Source: Pseudomonas extremaustralis
Lineage (GTDB): Bacteria; Pseudomonadota; Gammaproteobacteria; Pseudomonadales; Pseudomonadaceae
Direction of reading: 5' to 3'
Length of the DNA stretch: 64,000 nucleotides
Assembly: GCF_900102035.1 (NCBI RefSeq)
Contig: NZ_LT629689.1
Coordinates: 5,393,001 to 5,457,000, forward strand
Every line of letters begins with the position of its first letter. Position 1 is the first letter of the stretch. Shown here one piece after another: positions 36,818 through 44,993 of the stretch. The position numbers and the translations under genes are program-made. The notes beneath the pieces are model-generated. The model searched no databases. It worked only from the letters and a program-made list of their open reading frames with translations, and had not been told where the DNA came from.

Positions 36818-36857
36818 ACGCCAGTAGCCACACAACAGAATTCAGCAAAGGTGCTCT

Positions 36858-37490
36858 ATGACAGCAGCCAACGTTTACCAACAACGCCCCACCACCGGGG
36901 CCAAGGCCGAGTCCTCGCTGCACCATGCCGACCTCGCCAGCCTGGTCGGCAAGGGCCGCAGGAACGCCGGCGTGACCGTGCGTGAAAAGAAACTTCTCGG
37001 CCACCTGACGATTCGAGGCGACGGCCACGATGCCGCGTTCGCCGCCGGCGTGCACAAGGCCCTGGGCATCGAACTGCCCGGCGCCTTGAAGGTGATCGTC
37101 AAGGGCGACACCAGCCTGCAATGGCTCGGCCCGGATGAGTGGTTGCTGGTGGTGCCGAGCGGCGAAGAATTCGCCGCCGAACAAAACCTGCGCGCCGCCC
37201 TGGGCGATCTGCATATCCAGATCGTCAACGTCAGCGGCGGCCAGCAGATCCTCGAACTCAGCGGCCCGAACGTGCGCGATGTGCTGATGAAATCCACCAG
37301 CTACGACGTGCACCCCAACAACTTCCCGGTGGGCAAGGCGGTGGGCACGGTGTTCGCCAAGTCGCAGCTGGTGATCCGCCATACCGCCGAAGACACCTGG
37401 GAACTGCTGATTCGTCGCAGCTTCTCGGATTACTGGTGGTTGTGGCTGCAGGACGCCTCGGCCGAATTCGGTCTGAGTGTTCAAGCCTGA
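36858..37490 (+). CDS. soxG: Sarcosine oxidase gamma subunit
   Basis: 210 residues, GcvT-like fold fragment (LQWLGPDEWLLVVPSGEE, QQILELSGPNVRDVLMK, ELLIRRSFSDYWWLWLQDA). Fourth subunit of the tetrameric sarcosine oxidase, with no catalytic centre of its own. It starts at ATG 36858, 123 nt after soxA because of the REPIN. Confidence 0.95.
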   Translation: MTAANVYQQRPTTGAKAESSLHHADLASLVGKGRRNAGVTVREKKLLGHLTIRGDGHDAAFAAGVHKALGIELPGALKVIVKGDTSLQWLGPDEWLLVVPSGEEFAAEQNLRAALGDLHIQIVNVSGGQQILELSGPNVRDVLMKSTSYDVHPNNFPVGKAVGTVFAKSQLVIRHTAEDTWELLIRRSFSDYWWLWLQDASAEFGLSVQA

Positions 37491-37531
37491 TATGACGCCC
37501 GCCCCCCTCACTTGCGGCCCATACCCCCACC

Positions 37532-37561
37532 TTGTAGGAGCGAGCCAGCTCGCTTCTACAG
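37532..37561. repeat. Single REP-like palindrome
   Basis: TTGTAGGAGCGAGCCAGCTC plus CGCTTCTACA forms a near-perfect short palindrome of the TGTAGGAGCGAG family, between soxG and purU. Confidence 0.75.
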
Positions 37562-37613
37562 GAGTGGGGTGGGTGGTGGGTGAGGCCGGGCTTTGCTTGA
37601 GGAGTGACCTGTC

Positions 37614-38471
37614 ATGAGCCGCGCACCCGATACATGGATTTTGACTGCCGACTGCCCCAGCGTGCTCGGCACGGTGGATGCGGTCACCCGCTATCTGTTC
37701 GAGCAGGGGTGCTATGTCACCGAGCACCATTCGTTCGATGACCGCCTCTCGAGCCGGTTTTTCATTCGCGTGGAATTCCGTCAGCCCGACGGTTTCGACG
37801 AGCAGGCATTCCGCGCCGGCCTGGCCACGCGCGGCGAAGCCTTTGGTATGGTCTTCGAGCTGACGGCGCCGAACTATCGGCCCAAAGTGGTGATCATGGT
37901 GTCCAAGGCCGATCACTGCCTCAACGATCTGCTGTACCGCCAGCGCATCGGCCAACTGCCAATGGACGTAGTCGCGGTGGTGTCCAATCACCCCGATCTC
38001 AAGCCCTTGGCCGACTGGCACCAGATTCCCTACTACCATTTCCCCCTGGACCCCAACGACAAACCGTCCCAGGAGCGTCAGGTGTGGCAAGTGATCGAAG
38101 ACACCGGCGCGGAACTGGTGATCCTTGCGCGCTACATGCAAGTGCTGTCGCCGGAGCTGTGCCGCAAGCTCGATGGCAAGGCGATCAACATTCACCACTC
38201 GTTGTTGCCGGGGTTCAAGGGCGCCAAGCCGTATCACCAGGCGTACAACAAGGGCGTGAAGCTGGTGGGCGCCACGGCGCATTACATCAACAACGACCTG
38301 GACGAAGGCCCGATCATCGCCCAGGGCGTGGAGGTGGTGGATCACAGTCATTACCCCGAGGATTTGATCGCCAAGGGGCGCGATATCGAGGGGCTGACTC
38401 TGGCCCGGGCGGTGGGGTATCACATTGAGCGGCGGGTGTTTTTGAACGCCAATCGGACGGTGGTGCTCTGA
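37614..38471 (+). CDS. purU: Formyltetrahydrofolate deformylase
   Basis: 285 residues. N-terminal ACT-like domain (about 5-90, ILTADCPSVLGTVDAVTRYL) and a formyltransferase-type catalytic domain with NIHHSLLPGFKGAKPYHQAY, GATAHYINNDLDEGPII and the Asn/His/Asp triad those motifs carry. It hydrolyses 10-formyl-THF to formate and THF. Placed after soxBDAG, it recycles THF during methyl-group catabolism. ATG 37614 follows TTGAGGAG. Confidence 0.96.
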   Translation: MSRAPDTWILTADCPSVLGTVDAVTRYLFEQGCYVTEHHSFDDRLSSRFFIRVEFRQPDGFDEQAFRAGLATRGEAFGMVFELTAPNYRPKVVIMVSKADHCLNDLLYRQRIGQLPMDVVAVVSNHPDLKPLADWHQIPYYHFPLDPNDKPSQERQVWQVIEDTGAELVILARYMQVLSPELCRKLDGKAINIHHSLLPGFKGAKPYHQAYNKGVKLVGATAHYINNDLDEGPIIAQGVEVVDHSHYPEDLIAKGRDIEGLTLARAVGYHIERRVFLNANRTVVL

Positions 38472-38476
38472 CTGAC

Positions 38477-38553
38477 GCTATCGGGAGCAAGCCCCCTCCC
38501 ACATGTTGATTTGTGAATACCTTCAAATGTGGGAGGGGGCTTGCTCCCGATAA
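38477..38553. repeat. REPIN, GTGGGAGGGGG family
   Basis: CTATCGGGAGCAAGCCCCCT and its inverted copy ending CTTGCTCCCGAT, with a short A/T-rich spacer, between purU and fdhA. Confidence 0.9.
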
Positions 38554-38655
38554 GGCCCTCATCCACAACGCAAAAACAGCATCTGCAACCCGAGCACTCA
38601 ACGCGCTGCCTGCCTGGGCAACGCGCTTCCATAAAAACAACAGCGAGGTGAAAGC

Positions 38656-39855
38656 ATGTCTGGTAATCGTGGTGTCGTGTATCTCGGCAACGGCAAAGTC
38701 GAAGTACAGAAAATCGACTATCCCAAAATGCAGGACCCCCGTGGCAGGAAGATCGAGCACGGCGTCATCCTGCGCGTGGTCTCCACCAATATCTGCGGCT
38801 CCGACCAACACATGGTGCGCGGCCGCACCACCGCCCAGACCGGGCTGGTGCTCGGTCATGAGATCACCGGCGAAGTGATCGAGAAGGGCAGCGATGTCGA
38901 AAACCTGAAAATCGGCGACCTGGTCTCGGTGCCCTTCAACGTTGCCTGCGGCCGCTGCCGCTCGTGCAAAGAGCAACACACCGGCGTGTGCCTGACCGTC
39001 AACCCGGCCCGTGCCGGCGGCGCCTATGGTTACGTCGACATGGGCGACTGGACCGGCGGCCAGGCCGAATACGTGCTGGTACCGTACGCCGACTTCAACC
39101 TGCTGAAACTGCCGGACCGCGACAAGGCCATGGAGAAAATCCGCGACCTGACCTGCCTCTCCGACATCCTCCCCACCGGCTACCATGGCGCGGTCACCGC
39201 CGGTGTTGGCCCGGGCAGCACCGTTTACATCGCCGGCGCCGGTCCGGTCGGCCTGGCCGCTGCCGCGTCGGCACGCCTGCTGGGCGCGGCGGTGGTGATC
39301 ATCGGCGACGTCAACCCGATCCGCCTGGCCCATGCCAAGGCCCAGGGATTCGAAATCGCCGACTTGTCCCTGGACACCCCGCTGCACGAACAGATCGCTG
39401 CGTTGTTGGGCGAACCGGAAGTCGACTGCGCCGTTGACGCGGTGGGCTTCGAAGCCCGCGGCCACGGCCACGAAGGCGTCAAGGCGGAAGCTCCGGCAAC
39501 GGTGCTCAACTCGCTGATGGGCGTGGTGCGCGTAGCCGGCAAGATCGGTATCCCGGGCCTGTACGTCACCGAAGATCCCGGTGCGGTGGATGCCGCTGCG
39601 AAAATGGGCAGCCTGAGCATTCGCTTTGGTTTGGGTTGGGCTAAATCCCACAGCTTCCACACCGGGCAAACGCCGGTGATGAAGTACAACCGCCAGTTGA
39701 TGCAGGCGATCATGTGGGACCGTATCAACATCGCGGAAATCGTCGGCGTGCAGGTGATCAGCCTGGATGACGCGCCCCGTGGCTACGGCGAGTTCGACGC
39801 GGGCGTACCGAAGAAGTTTGTGATCGATCCACACAAGTTGTTCAGTGCGGCGTAA
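38656..39855 (+). CDS. fdhA: Glutathione-independent formaldehyde dehydrogenase
   Basis: 399 residues, zinc-dependent medium-chain dehydrogenase. Catalytic zinc region NICGSDQHMVRG and GHEITGEVI, structural zinc cysteines CGRCRSCKEQHTGVC, and the NAD-binding GAGPVGLAAA motif. The extra insert before the Rossmann fold is typical of the P. putida-type enzyme, which keeps NAD bound and needs no glutathione. It oxidises the formaldehyde released by GbcAB, DgcAB and sarcosine oxidase. ATG 38656 follows GCGAGGTG. A terminator follows directly. Confidence 0.96.
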   Translation: MSGNRGVVYLGNGKVEVQKIDYPKMQDPRGRKIEHGVILRVVSTNICGSDQHMVRGRTTAQTGLVLGHEITGEVIEKGSDVENLKIGDLVSVPFNVACGRCRSCKEQHTGVCLTVNPARAGGAYGYVDMGDWTGGQAEYVLVPYADFNLLKLPDRDKAMEKIRDLTCLSDILPTGYHGAVTAGVGPGSTVYIAGAGPVGLAAAASARLLGAAVVIIGDVNPIRLAHAKAQGFEIADLSLDTPLHEQIAALLGEPEVDCAVDAVGFEARGHGHEGVKAEAPATVLNSLMGVVRVAGKIGIPGLYVTEDPGAVDAAAKMGSLSIRFGLGWAKSHSFHTGQTPVMKYNRQLMQAIMWDRINIAEIVGVQVISLDDAPRGYGEFDAGVPKKFVIDPHKLFSAA

Positions 39856-39864
39856 AGCCAAATG

Positions 39865-39890
39865 AAAGGGCGGCCCTCGGGTCGCCCTTT
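39865..39890 (+). terminator. Rho-independent terminator after fdhA
   Basis: AAAGGGCG ... CGCCCTTT with a GC-rich loop, ending in TTT and 9 nt after the stop. It closes the glyA-to-fdhA cluster. Confidence 0.88.
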
Positions 39891-39905
39891 CTGCATCCGG
39901 TGGCC

Positions 39906-40004
39906 TGTAGGAGCGAGCTTGCTCGCGAAAAACCTGAGGCCGCCACGGGGTGTCAGGTGACCGCGTTATCGTTGACGATTTTCGCGAGCAAGCTCGCTCC
40001 TACA
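39906..40004. repeat. REPIN, TGTAGGAGCGAG family
   Basis: TGTAGGAGCGAGCTTGCTCG at the left and the exact inverted copy at the right, with a spacer containing GCGTTATCGTTGACG. That spacer motif recurs in the copies at 60651-60751 and 63183-63282. Confidence 0.92.
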
Positions 40005-40087
40005 TGGGGTTCCCAGGCGGCTTGGAACAATATGGCGAATCGCCAGTCAAACGCCTGCTTTTGCCCCTATATCCAGAGGTTGTTTCG

Positions 40088-40660
40088 ATGAAGATTTCAC
40101 GCGGTTTCGCCCTTTCCTGCCTGATCAGCCTGGCCGCCAGTCCGGTGTTCGCCGCCGGGTTCAGCCTCGGCGATGCGGCCAATGCGATTTCCGGCATGCA
40201 AGGGGGCAACAACAAAGCTGCCGCCGCCGCACCGTCGTCCGAGACGGCCGGCCTGCTGAGCGCCCTGACCTCGCAACTCAACGTCACCCCCGAACAGGCC
40301 GTGGGCGGCACCGGCGCCATGCTGGGCCTGGCCAAGAACAAACTGAGCGGTAACGACTATTCGCAACTGGGCAAGAGCGTGCCGGGGCTCGATCAGTTGT
40401 CGGGCAACAATGCCCTGGGCAGCCTCGGCGCCTTGAGCGGCATGCTCGGCCAGACCGGCGGCAGCAAGACCAGCGGCCTGGACAGCCTGCTGGGTAACGT
40501 CAAAGACACCAACGACTTGAACACCGCGTTCAGCGCCCTGGGCATGGACAGCGGCATGATCGGCCAGTTTGCCCCGGTGATCCTGCAATACCTGGGCGGC
40601 CAGGGCGCCAGCAGTTCCGTGTTGGGCAAACTGGCCCAGGCCTGGGGCACCGGTAATTAA
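40088..40660 (+). CDS. DUF2780 family secreted protein
   Basis: 190 residues from ATG 40088. Sec signal peptide (MKISRGFALSCLISLAASPVFA). The mature protein is Gly/Ser/Ala/Leu-rich, with a region like DUF2780 (LTSQLNVTPEQAVGGTGAMLGLAKNKLS and a second helical block after DTNDLNTAFSALG). It is periplasmic or secreted, of unknown function. Its stop overlaps the convergent acyltransferase gene by 4 nt (40657-40660), with no terminator between. Confidence 0.82.
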   Translation: MKISRGFALSCLISLAASPVFAAGFSLGDAANAISGMQGGNNKAAAAAPSSETAGLLSALTSQLNVTPEQAVGGTGAMLGLAKNKLSGNDYSQLGKSVPGLDQLSGNNALGSLGALSGMLGQTGGSKTSGLDSLLGNVKDTNDLNTAFSALGMDSGMIGQFAPVILQYLGGQGASSSVLGKLAQAWGTGN

Positions 40661-41547
40661 ATCTGATGTTCCGCGCGCAGTTGTTCGATGCGCGCGTCCT
40701 TCTCCGTCCAGAGCTGGTTGACCCAGTTCTGGACGCTCTGGCGAAACGCCGGGTCGTTCTCGTAATCCCCTTGCCATAAAGCCGGGTCCAGCTCGCGGGT
40801 GTGGATATCGATGATCACCTTTGGCACCGCGCCGCTGATCAGGTCCCAGAACCCCGGGATTTTTGCCTGTGGATACACCACGGTCACGTCGAGGACCGCG
40901 TCCAACTGCTCACCCATCGCCGCCAGCACAAACGCCACGCCACCGGCCTTGGGCTTGAGCAGGCGGGCGAACGGTGAGGCTTGCTGCGTGCGCTTGGCTT
41001 CGGTGAATCGCGTGCCTTCCAGGTAATTGACCACCGTCACCGGCTGGCGCTTGAACAGCTCGCACGCTTGCCGGGTGATCTTCAGATCCTGCCCCGCCAG
41101 CTCCGGGTGCCGGGCCAGGAACGCCTTGGTGTAGCGCTTCATGAACGGGTAATCCAGCGCCCACCAGGCCAGGCCCAGGAACGGTACCCAGATCAGTTCT
41201 TTTTTCAGGAAGAATTTGAAGAACGGCGTGCGGCGGTTGAGGGCCTGGATCAGTGCGGGGATGTCGACCCAGGACTGGTGGTTGCTGATCACCAGGTAAG
41301 AGGTGTCGCGGCGCAGGTCGCTGCCGCCGCGAATGTCCCATTGGGTCGGGATGCACCGCGCGAGGATCAGTTTGTCGATCTCGGCCCAGGTCTCGGCGAT
41401 CCACATCACCGCCCAGGACGCGTAGTCCCGATAACGGCCGGGGGCCAGCAGTTTGAGCACGGCAAACACCATCAAGGGGCCGAACAGCACCAAGGTGTTG
41501 AGCAACAGCAGCAGGGTGACGAAACAGCCGGTGAGCAGGCGGCGCAT
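40657..41547 (-). CDS. PlsC-type acyltransferase (YihG-like)
   Basis: 296 residues from ATG 41545-41547. One N-terminal membrane helix (LLTGCFVTLLLLLNTLVLFGPLMVF), then the acyltransferase domain with HX4D (NHQSWVD), FFKKELIW-like segments and the phosphate-binding NYLEGTRFTEAK motif. It is expected to transfer acyl chains to lysophosphatidate or related lipids at the inner membrane. E. coli YihG has this architecture. Substrate not certain. Confidence 0.87.
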   Translation of the reverse strand: MRRLLTGCFVTLLLLLNTLVLFGPLMVFAVLKLLAPGRYRDYASWAVMWIAETWAEIDKLILARCIPTQWDIRGGSDLRRDTSYLVISNHQSWVDIPALIQALNRRTPFFKFFLKKELIWVPFLGLAWWALDYPFMKRYTKAFLARHPELAGQDLKITRQACELFKRQPVTVVNYLEGTRFTEAKRTQQASPFARLLKPKAGGVAFVLAAMGEQLDAVLDVTVVYPQAKIPGFWDLISGAVPKVIIDIHTRELDPALWQGDYENDPAFRQSVQNWVNQLWTEKDARIEQLRAEHQI

Positions 41548-41719
41548 AAGCAACTCTTGGACTCTGGTGGGCGGGCCATCATAAGAGAGCCGCGTCGAGA
41601 GGCCAAATCGCAAATCGCTGCACGAATGTTTCACAATGTGCCGGGTAGGGTGGCAGAACTAACTAAGTGCTGTGTTTGCGGTCTAGAATCCGTCCACTTC
41701 TTTCCGAGGAAATCACTTC

Positions 41720-42220
41720 GTGAAACTGCTCCTTGCCTCGCTCGCCCTGGCGGCCTTGCCGGTCATGGCCGCCGAACCGACCGTCTACGGTCGCTACGAA
41801 TACATCCAGTTGCCGGAGATCGGCGAAACCTTCAAGGCCAAGATGGATACTGGCGCGCTGACCGCCTCGCTGTCGGCCCGCGACATCGAGACCTTCACCC
41901 GCGATGGCGACGAATGGGTGCGCTTCCGTCTCAGCGGCAAGGACGTCAGTAACAAGGTGTATGAACACAAGGTGTCGCGCATCAGCAAGATCAAGAGCCG
42001 CGCCGACGAAGACGAGGAGAACGACGAAACCAGCGTGGCCAAGCGCCCGGTCATCGACCTGGAAATGTGCCTGGGCAACATCAAGCGCACCGTCGAGGTC
42101 AACCTCACCGACCGCAGCAGTTTCAACTACCCGCTGTTGATCGGCGCCAAGGCCCTGCGTGAATTCGGCGCAGCGGTGAACCCGGCGCGTCGCTACACCG
42201 CCAACAAACCGGACTGCTGA
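41720..42220 (+). CDS. Retropepsin-like periplasmic aspartic protease (Zn_protease/RimK-associated family)
   Basis: 166 residues starting at GTG 41720, 9 nt behind GAGGA. Signal peptide ending VMAAEP. The DTGA active-site motif (KMDTGALTASLSA) and the C-terminal LLIGAKALREFGAAVNP match the family first called ATP-dependent zinc protease. It is now viewed as retropepsin-like, acting as a dimer. A central acidic stretch (ADEDEENDE) is present. Substrate unknown. It converges on the GST gene. Confidence 0.82.
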   Translation: MKLLLASLALAALPVMAAEPTVYGRYEYIQLPEIGETFKAKMDTGALTASLSARDIETFTRDGDEWVRFRLSGKDVSNKVYEHKVSRISKIKSRADEDEENDETSVAKRPVIDLEMCLGNIKRTVEVNLTDRSSFNYPLLIGAKALREFGAAVNPARRYTANKPDC

Positions 42221-42254
42221 CGGACCAATCCACACAGATCCGCAGTTGCCCGCC

Positions 42255-42884
42255 TCACACTGGCGGCTGAGTCTCCAGCATCGAAGGCCGCTGGCCGACC
42301 TCGGCATACCAGGCGGCCAGCTTGGGATTGTCCGCGCGCCAGTGCATATCGGGATGGCGGAAATCGAGATAACCCAAGGCACACGCCACGCTGATCGACG
42401 CGACATCGAAGTGGCTGGCCAACTCGGCAATGGCGTCCTGCTCCAACTCGGCGAGGGTGCGGCGGATTTTGTTGCGCTGCTCATCGAGCCACGGCGCCCA
42501 ATGCTTTTCCACCGGACGCAGCGCGCTCTCGTAACGCACCAACACGGCCGCATCCATGATGCCGTCGGCCATCGAGGCCAGAGTCAGACGCCGCCAGCGG
42601 GCCGAACCGTCGCGGGGGATCAACGGGTTGCCGACGTGCTGATGGTCGAGATAATCGAGAATCACCCGGCTGTCATGCACCACACTGCCATCGGCCAGAC
42701 GCAGGGCCGGGATCTTGCCCACAGGGTTGCCCTGCACCAATTGCGCGTCGGGGGCGACCGGTGACGGCATAGAGGCCAACAAGGCCACGCGGTCCTGCTG
42801 ACCGGTCTCGATCAGCAACACACGGACCTTGCGAACGAACGGCGAAGCGGGATTGTGAAACAACGTCATGCTGGGCACAGACAT
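42255..42884 (-). CDS. Glutathione S-transferase family protein
   Basis: 209 residues. Start at ATG 42882-42884, 6 nt behind AGAGGA; the ATG at 42890 sits directly on that site. Thioredoxin-like N-terminal half with NPASPFVRKVRVLL and the conserved VGKIPALRLADGSVVHDSR (cis-Pro and Ser), then an all-helical C-terminal half with ACALGYLDFR. Typical bacterial GST of unknown substrate. A single REP element precedes it. Confidence 0.9.
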   Translation of the reverse strand: MSVPSMTLFHNPASPFVRKVRVLLIETGQQDRVALLASMPSPVAPDAQLVQGNPVGKIPALRLADGSVVHDSRVILDYLDHQHVGNPLIPRDGSARWRRLTLASMADGIMDAAVLVRYESALRPVEKHWAPWLDEQRNKIRRTLAELEQDAIAELASHFDVASISVACALGYLDFRHPDMHWRADNPKLAAWYAEVGQRPSMLETQPPV

Positions 42885-42895
42885 GGACATTCCTC

Positions 42896-42919
42896 TGTAG
42901 GAGCGAGCGTGCTCGCGAA
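42896..42919. repeat. REP singlet, TGTAGGAGCGAG family
   Basis: TGTAGGAGCGAGCGTGCTCG followed by CGAA and then GTCAACGATAACGC. This is one arm plus the typical spacer of the REPIN family, but the second arm is missing. It looks like a decayed or half element. The rest of the gap to 43049 shows no gene. Confidence 0.8.
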
Positions 42920-43049
42920 GAACGTCAACGATAACGCAGCGCATCGGGTTTTACGCAACGCTCTATAACAAGCCCATGCCCTCTGTCCCGTGGGCGTGGT
43001 TATTGGCGATGTTGATCCGGGTGGCCAGCCATGGCGGGTTTGGTGATGA

Positions 43050-43799
43050 CTAATCGGTGCTCATGGGGACATTTACTTTGGCTTTGATGAAGGGTACGTC
43101 TGGAGATAGGTAGGGTTTGATGAAATTTGCTACTGCTTCTTTTTGTTTGCGTTTGCAGAAGATATTGAGATTCCATTTCACTATTCGCCCAAGGCGTGGG
43201 TCAAAGTGACAAAATTTCAAGTCCACTACTTCTCTATTGGTTGCAATTGCTAGTTGTGTGAAATCTTTCCATTCATACACTAAGTGGTGGTGTTGCGTCT
43301 GCATCTGTTGGTAGGTTTTAGAGTGCGCCATCGACAAATACATCAGCCCCATACTACCGGGGCCAATCAGAGCACCAATCAAGAATGTCGGGTCAATGGT
43401 CGCCAAATAGATAAAAATAATCGCAGCGATCCCGGAAAACCATTTCAGGAATGTTAATGCCCACTTTGGGAAGTCTTTCCATTCGCAGCACTCTATTCCT
43501 GAGCGGGTAAAACGATAGGCGAAATTCATTCGTTGGTGGGTCATCGATATTAAAGCGGCATTGACGATAATGAAAAATAGTAGAGTTGATATTGCGTTGA
43601 AGACTAGATATTCTTTCGTGCTTCGATATAAAAAAATTGAGCCGGCTGTTATGGCGATGAAGCAAACCCAAAACATCGCGTTGGCTATAAACGTATTGTA
43701 GTTGCGCGCACGGATTGTCCATGTCATCAGTTCTGGCTCATTTGCATACTTCCATTGTAGCTGTGGCGGCAGGTCAAGTGGTTTGCTGAAATTAAACAT
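43050..43799 (-). CDS. Duplicate membrane immunity-like protein (paralogue of 44229-44981)
   Basis: 249 residues with four hydrophobic segments (about 37-60, 70-88, 118-136, 141-160). Residues 1-37 and about 87 to the end are almost identical to the 44229-44981 protein. The segment between, which covers the first two membrane helices, is nearly unrelated. It follows the orphan effector tail at 43812-44228 by 12 nt. A/T-rich compared with the surroundings. It probably protects against a different allele of the effector. Start ATG 43797-43799. Confidence 0.7.
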   Translation of the reverse strand: MFNFSKPLDLPPQLQWKYANEPELMTWTIRARNYNTFIANAMFWVCFIAITAGSIFLYRSTKEYLVFNAISTLLFFIIVNAALISMTHQRMNFAYRFTRSGIECCEWKDFPKWALTFLKWFSGIAAIIFIYLATIDPTFLIGALIGPGSMGLMYLSMAHSKTYQQMQTQHHHLVYEWKDFTQLAIATNREVVDLKFCHFDPRLGRIVKWNLNIFCKRKQKEAVANFIKPYLSPDVPFIKAKVNVPMSTD

Positions 43800-43811
43800 A
43801 ATAGGGCTCGT

Positions 43812-44228
43812 TCACTTAATTGGTTTTTTGGGGGGGATTAGTTTTAATGGCTGTATTGCTTTTTGGCTAAGTACAATGCCATCTTCTTCTTTTAGTTCAC
43901 CACTAAAGGCAGTGTTAAGCCGGTCTGCTTCACTTGTGGACCATCCAAACGCCACCCGAAATATATAACCACGGCCATCCCCTCGTTGAAGCACCCCAGG
44001 CGGATACTTGATCTCGAGTTCAAGGATTGGATCGTCTATAGGTGTGCCAATCCACACCTGCCAAAGTCGATGTTGTTCGGTTTCGGTATAAGTGAAATCG
44101 GCCGGATTGGGTTTGCCGCCAGGGCTGTTGGGCAGTTGTCCAAGCTGTGTTGGATCAACCCAATTGCCATTGAGAAATTGCTCGTAAAAACCAATGGGCA
44201 TGGCTCGCAGCCTATTCTCGGAGCGCAA
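43812..44228 (-). pseudogene. Orphan copy of the effector C-terminal tail
   Basis: 138 residues starting with TTG 44226-44228, directly after the stop codon of the first immunity gene. It is about 97% identical to the last 138 residues of the 44994-48467 effector (differences such as Ser/Gly, Glu/Lys, Phe/Leu, Ile/Thr). It lacks the toxic membrane region and any plausible ribosome-binding site. It is the left half of a tandem duplication of about 1.18 kb (43050-44228 versus 44229-45410). Probably a relic of a displaced effector allele. Confidence 0.85.
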
Positions 44229-44981
44229 TTAGTCAGTGCTCATGGGGACATTTACCTTGGCTTTGATGAACGGTACGCCTGGAGATAGATAGGGCTTGAT
44301 GAAGTTTGCTACCGCTTCTTTTTGTTTGCGTTTGCAGAAGATATTGAGATTCCATTTCACTATTCGCCCAAGGCGTGGATCAAAGTGACAAAATTTCAAG
44401 TCCACTACTTCTCTATTGGTTGCAATTGCTAGTTGTGTGAAATCTTTCCATTCATACATTAAGTGATGGTATTGCGTCTGCATCTGTTGGTAGGTTTTAG
44501 AGTGCGCCATCGACAAATACATCAGCCCCATACTACCGGGTCCAATCAGAGCACCAATCAAGAATGTCGGGTCAATGGTCGCCAAATAGATAAAAATAAT
44601 CGCAGCGATCCCGGAAAACCATTTCAGGAATGTCAATGCCCACTTTGGGAAGTCTTTCCATTCGCAGCACTCTATTCCAGAGCGGGTAAAACGATAGGCA
44701 AAATTCATTCGTTGGTGAGTAACACTCAGAAGAACAAGTAACATCAGAGAAAAAAAGAAAATGCACGAAGATATACGCCAGGATTGACTCATGCCCTCGT
44801 AAACCGAGTACATAATCAATGTTGCTCCGAGTATTACGGTAGCCATAAATGAAAACATTAGATTGGCAACAAATGTGTTGTAGTTGCGCGCGCGGATTGA
44901 CCATGTCATCAGTTCTGGCTCATTTGCATACTTCCACTGAAGTTGTGGCGGAAGGTCAAGTGCTTTGTCGAAATTAAGCAT
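44229..44981 (-). CDS. Membrane immunity protein for the adjacent T6SS effector (predicted)
   Basis: 250 residues, starting 12 nt after the effector stop. Four hydrophobic segments (about 37-60, 73-90, 118-136, 141-160) separated by a conserved soluble loop, and a basic C-terminal domain (KWNLNIFCKRKQKEAV). A polytopic inner-membrane protein next to an effector with a pore-forming-like region is the usual design for immunity against membrane toxins of the VasX/colicin kind. No named family is recognised. The immunity role is inferred from location. Confidence 0.7.
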   Translation of the reverse strand: MLNFDKALDLPPQLQWKYANEPELMTWSIRARNYNTFVANLMFSFMATVILGATLIMYSVYEGMSQSWRISSCIFFFSLMLLVLLSVTHQRMNFAYRFTRSGIECCEWKDFPKWALTFLKWFSGIAAIIFIYLATIDPTFLIGALIGPGSMGLMYLSMAHSKTYQQMQTQYHHLMYEWKDFTQLAIATNREVVDLKFCHFDPRLGRIVKWNLNIFCKRKQKEAVANFIKPYLSPGVPFIKAKVNVPMSTD

Positions 44982-44993
44982 AATGGAACTCGT

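Noticed and set aside
33663..38423. 1586-codon open frame on the minus strand across soxD, soxA, soxG and purU
   Set aside because: It lies antisense to five firmly identified genes, is extremely rich in His, Ala, Gly, Val and Asp and has no domain pattern. It is a by-product of high-GC codon use.
44572..44904. 110-codon alternative frame inside the immunity gene, with a similar one at 43393-43722
   Set aside because: Present in both duplicates only because the host gene is duplicated. The host frame shows membrane helices and conserved ends; the alternative frame does not.
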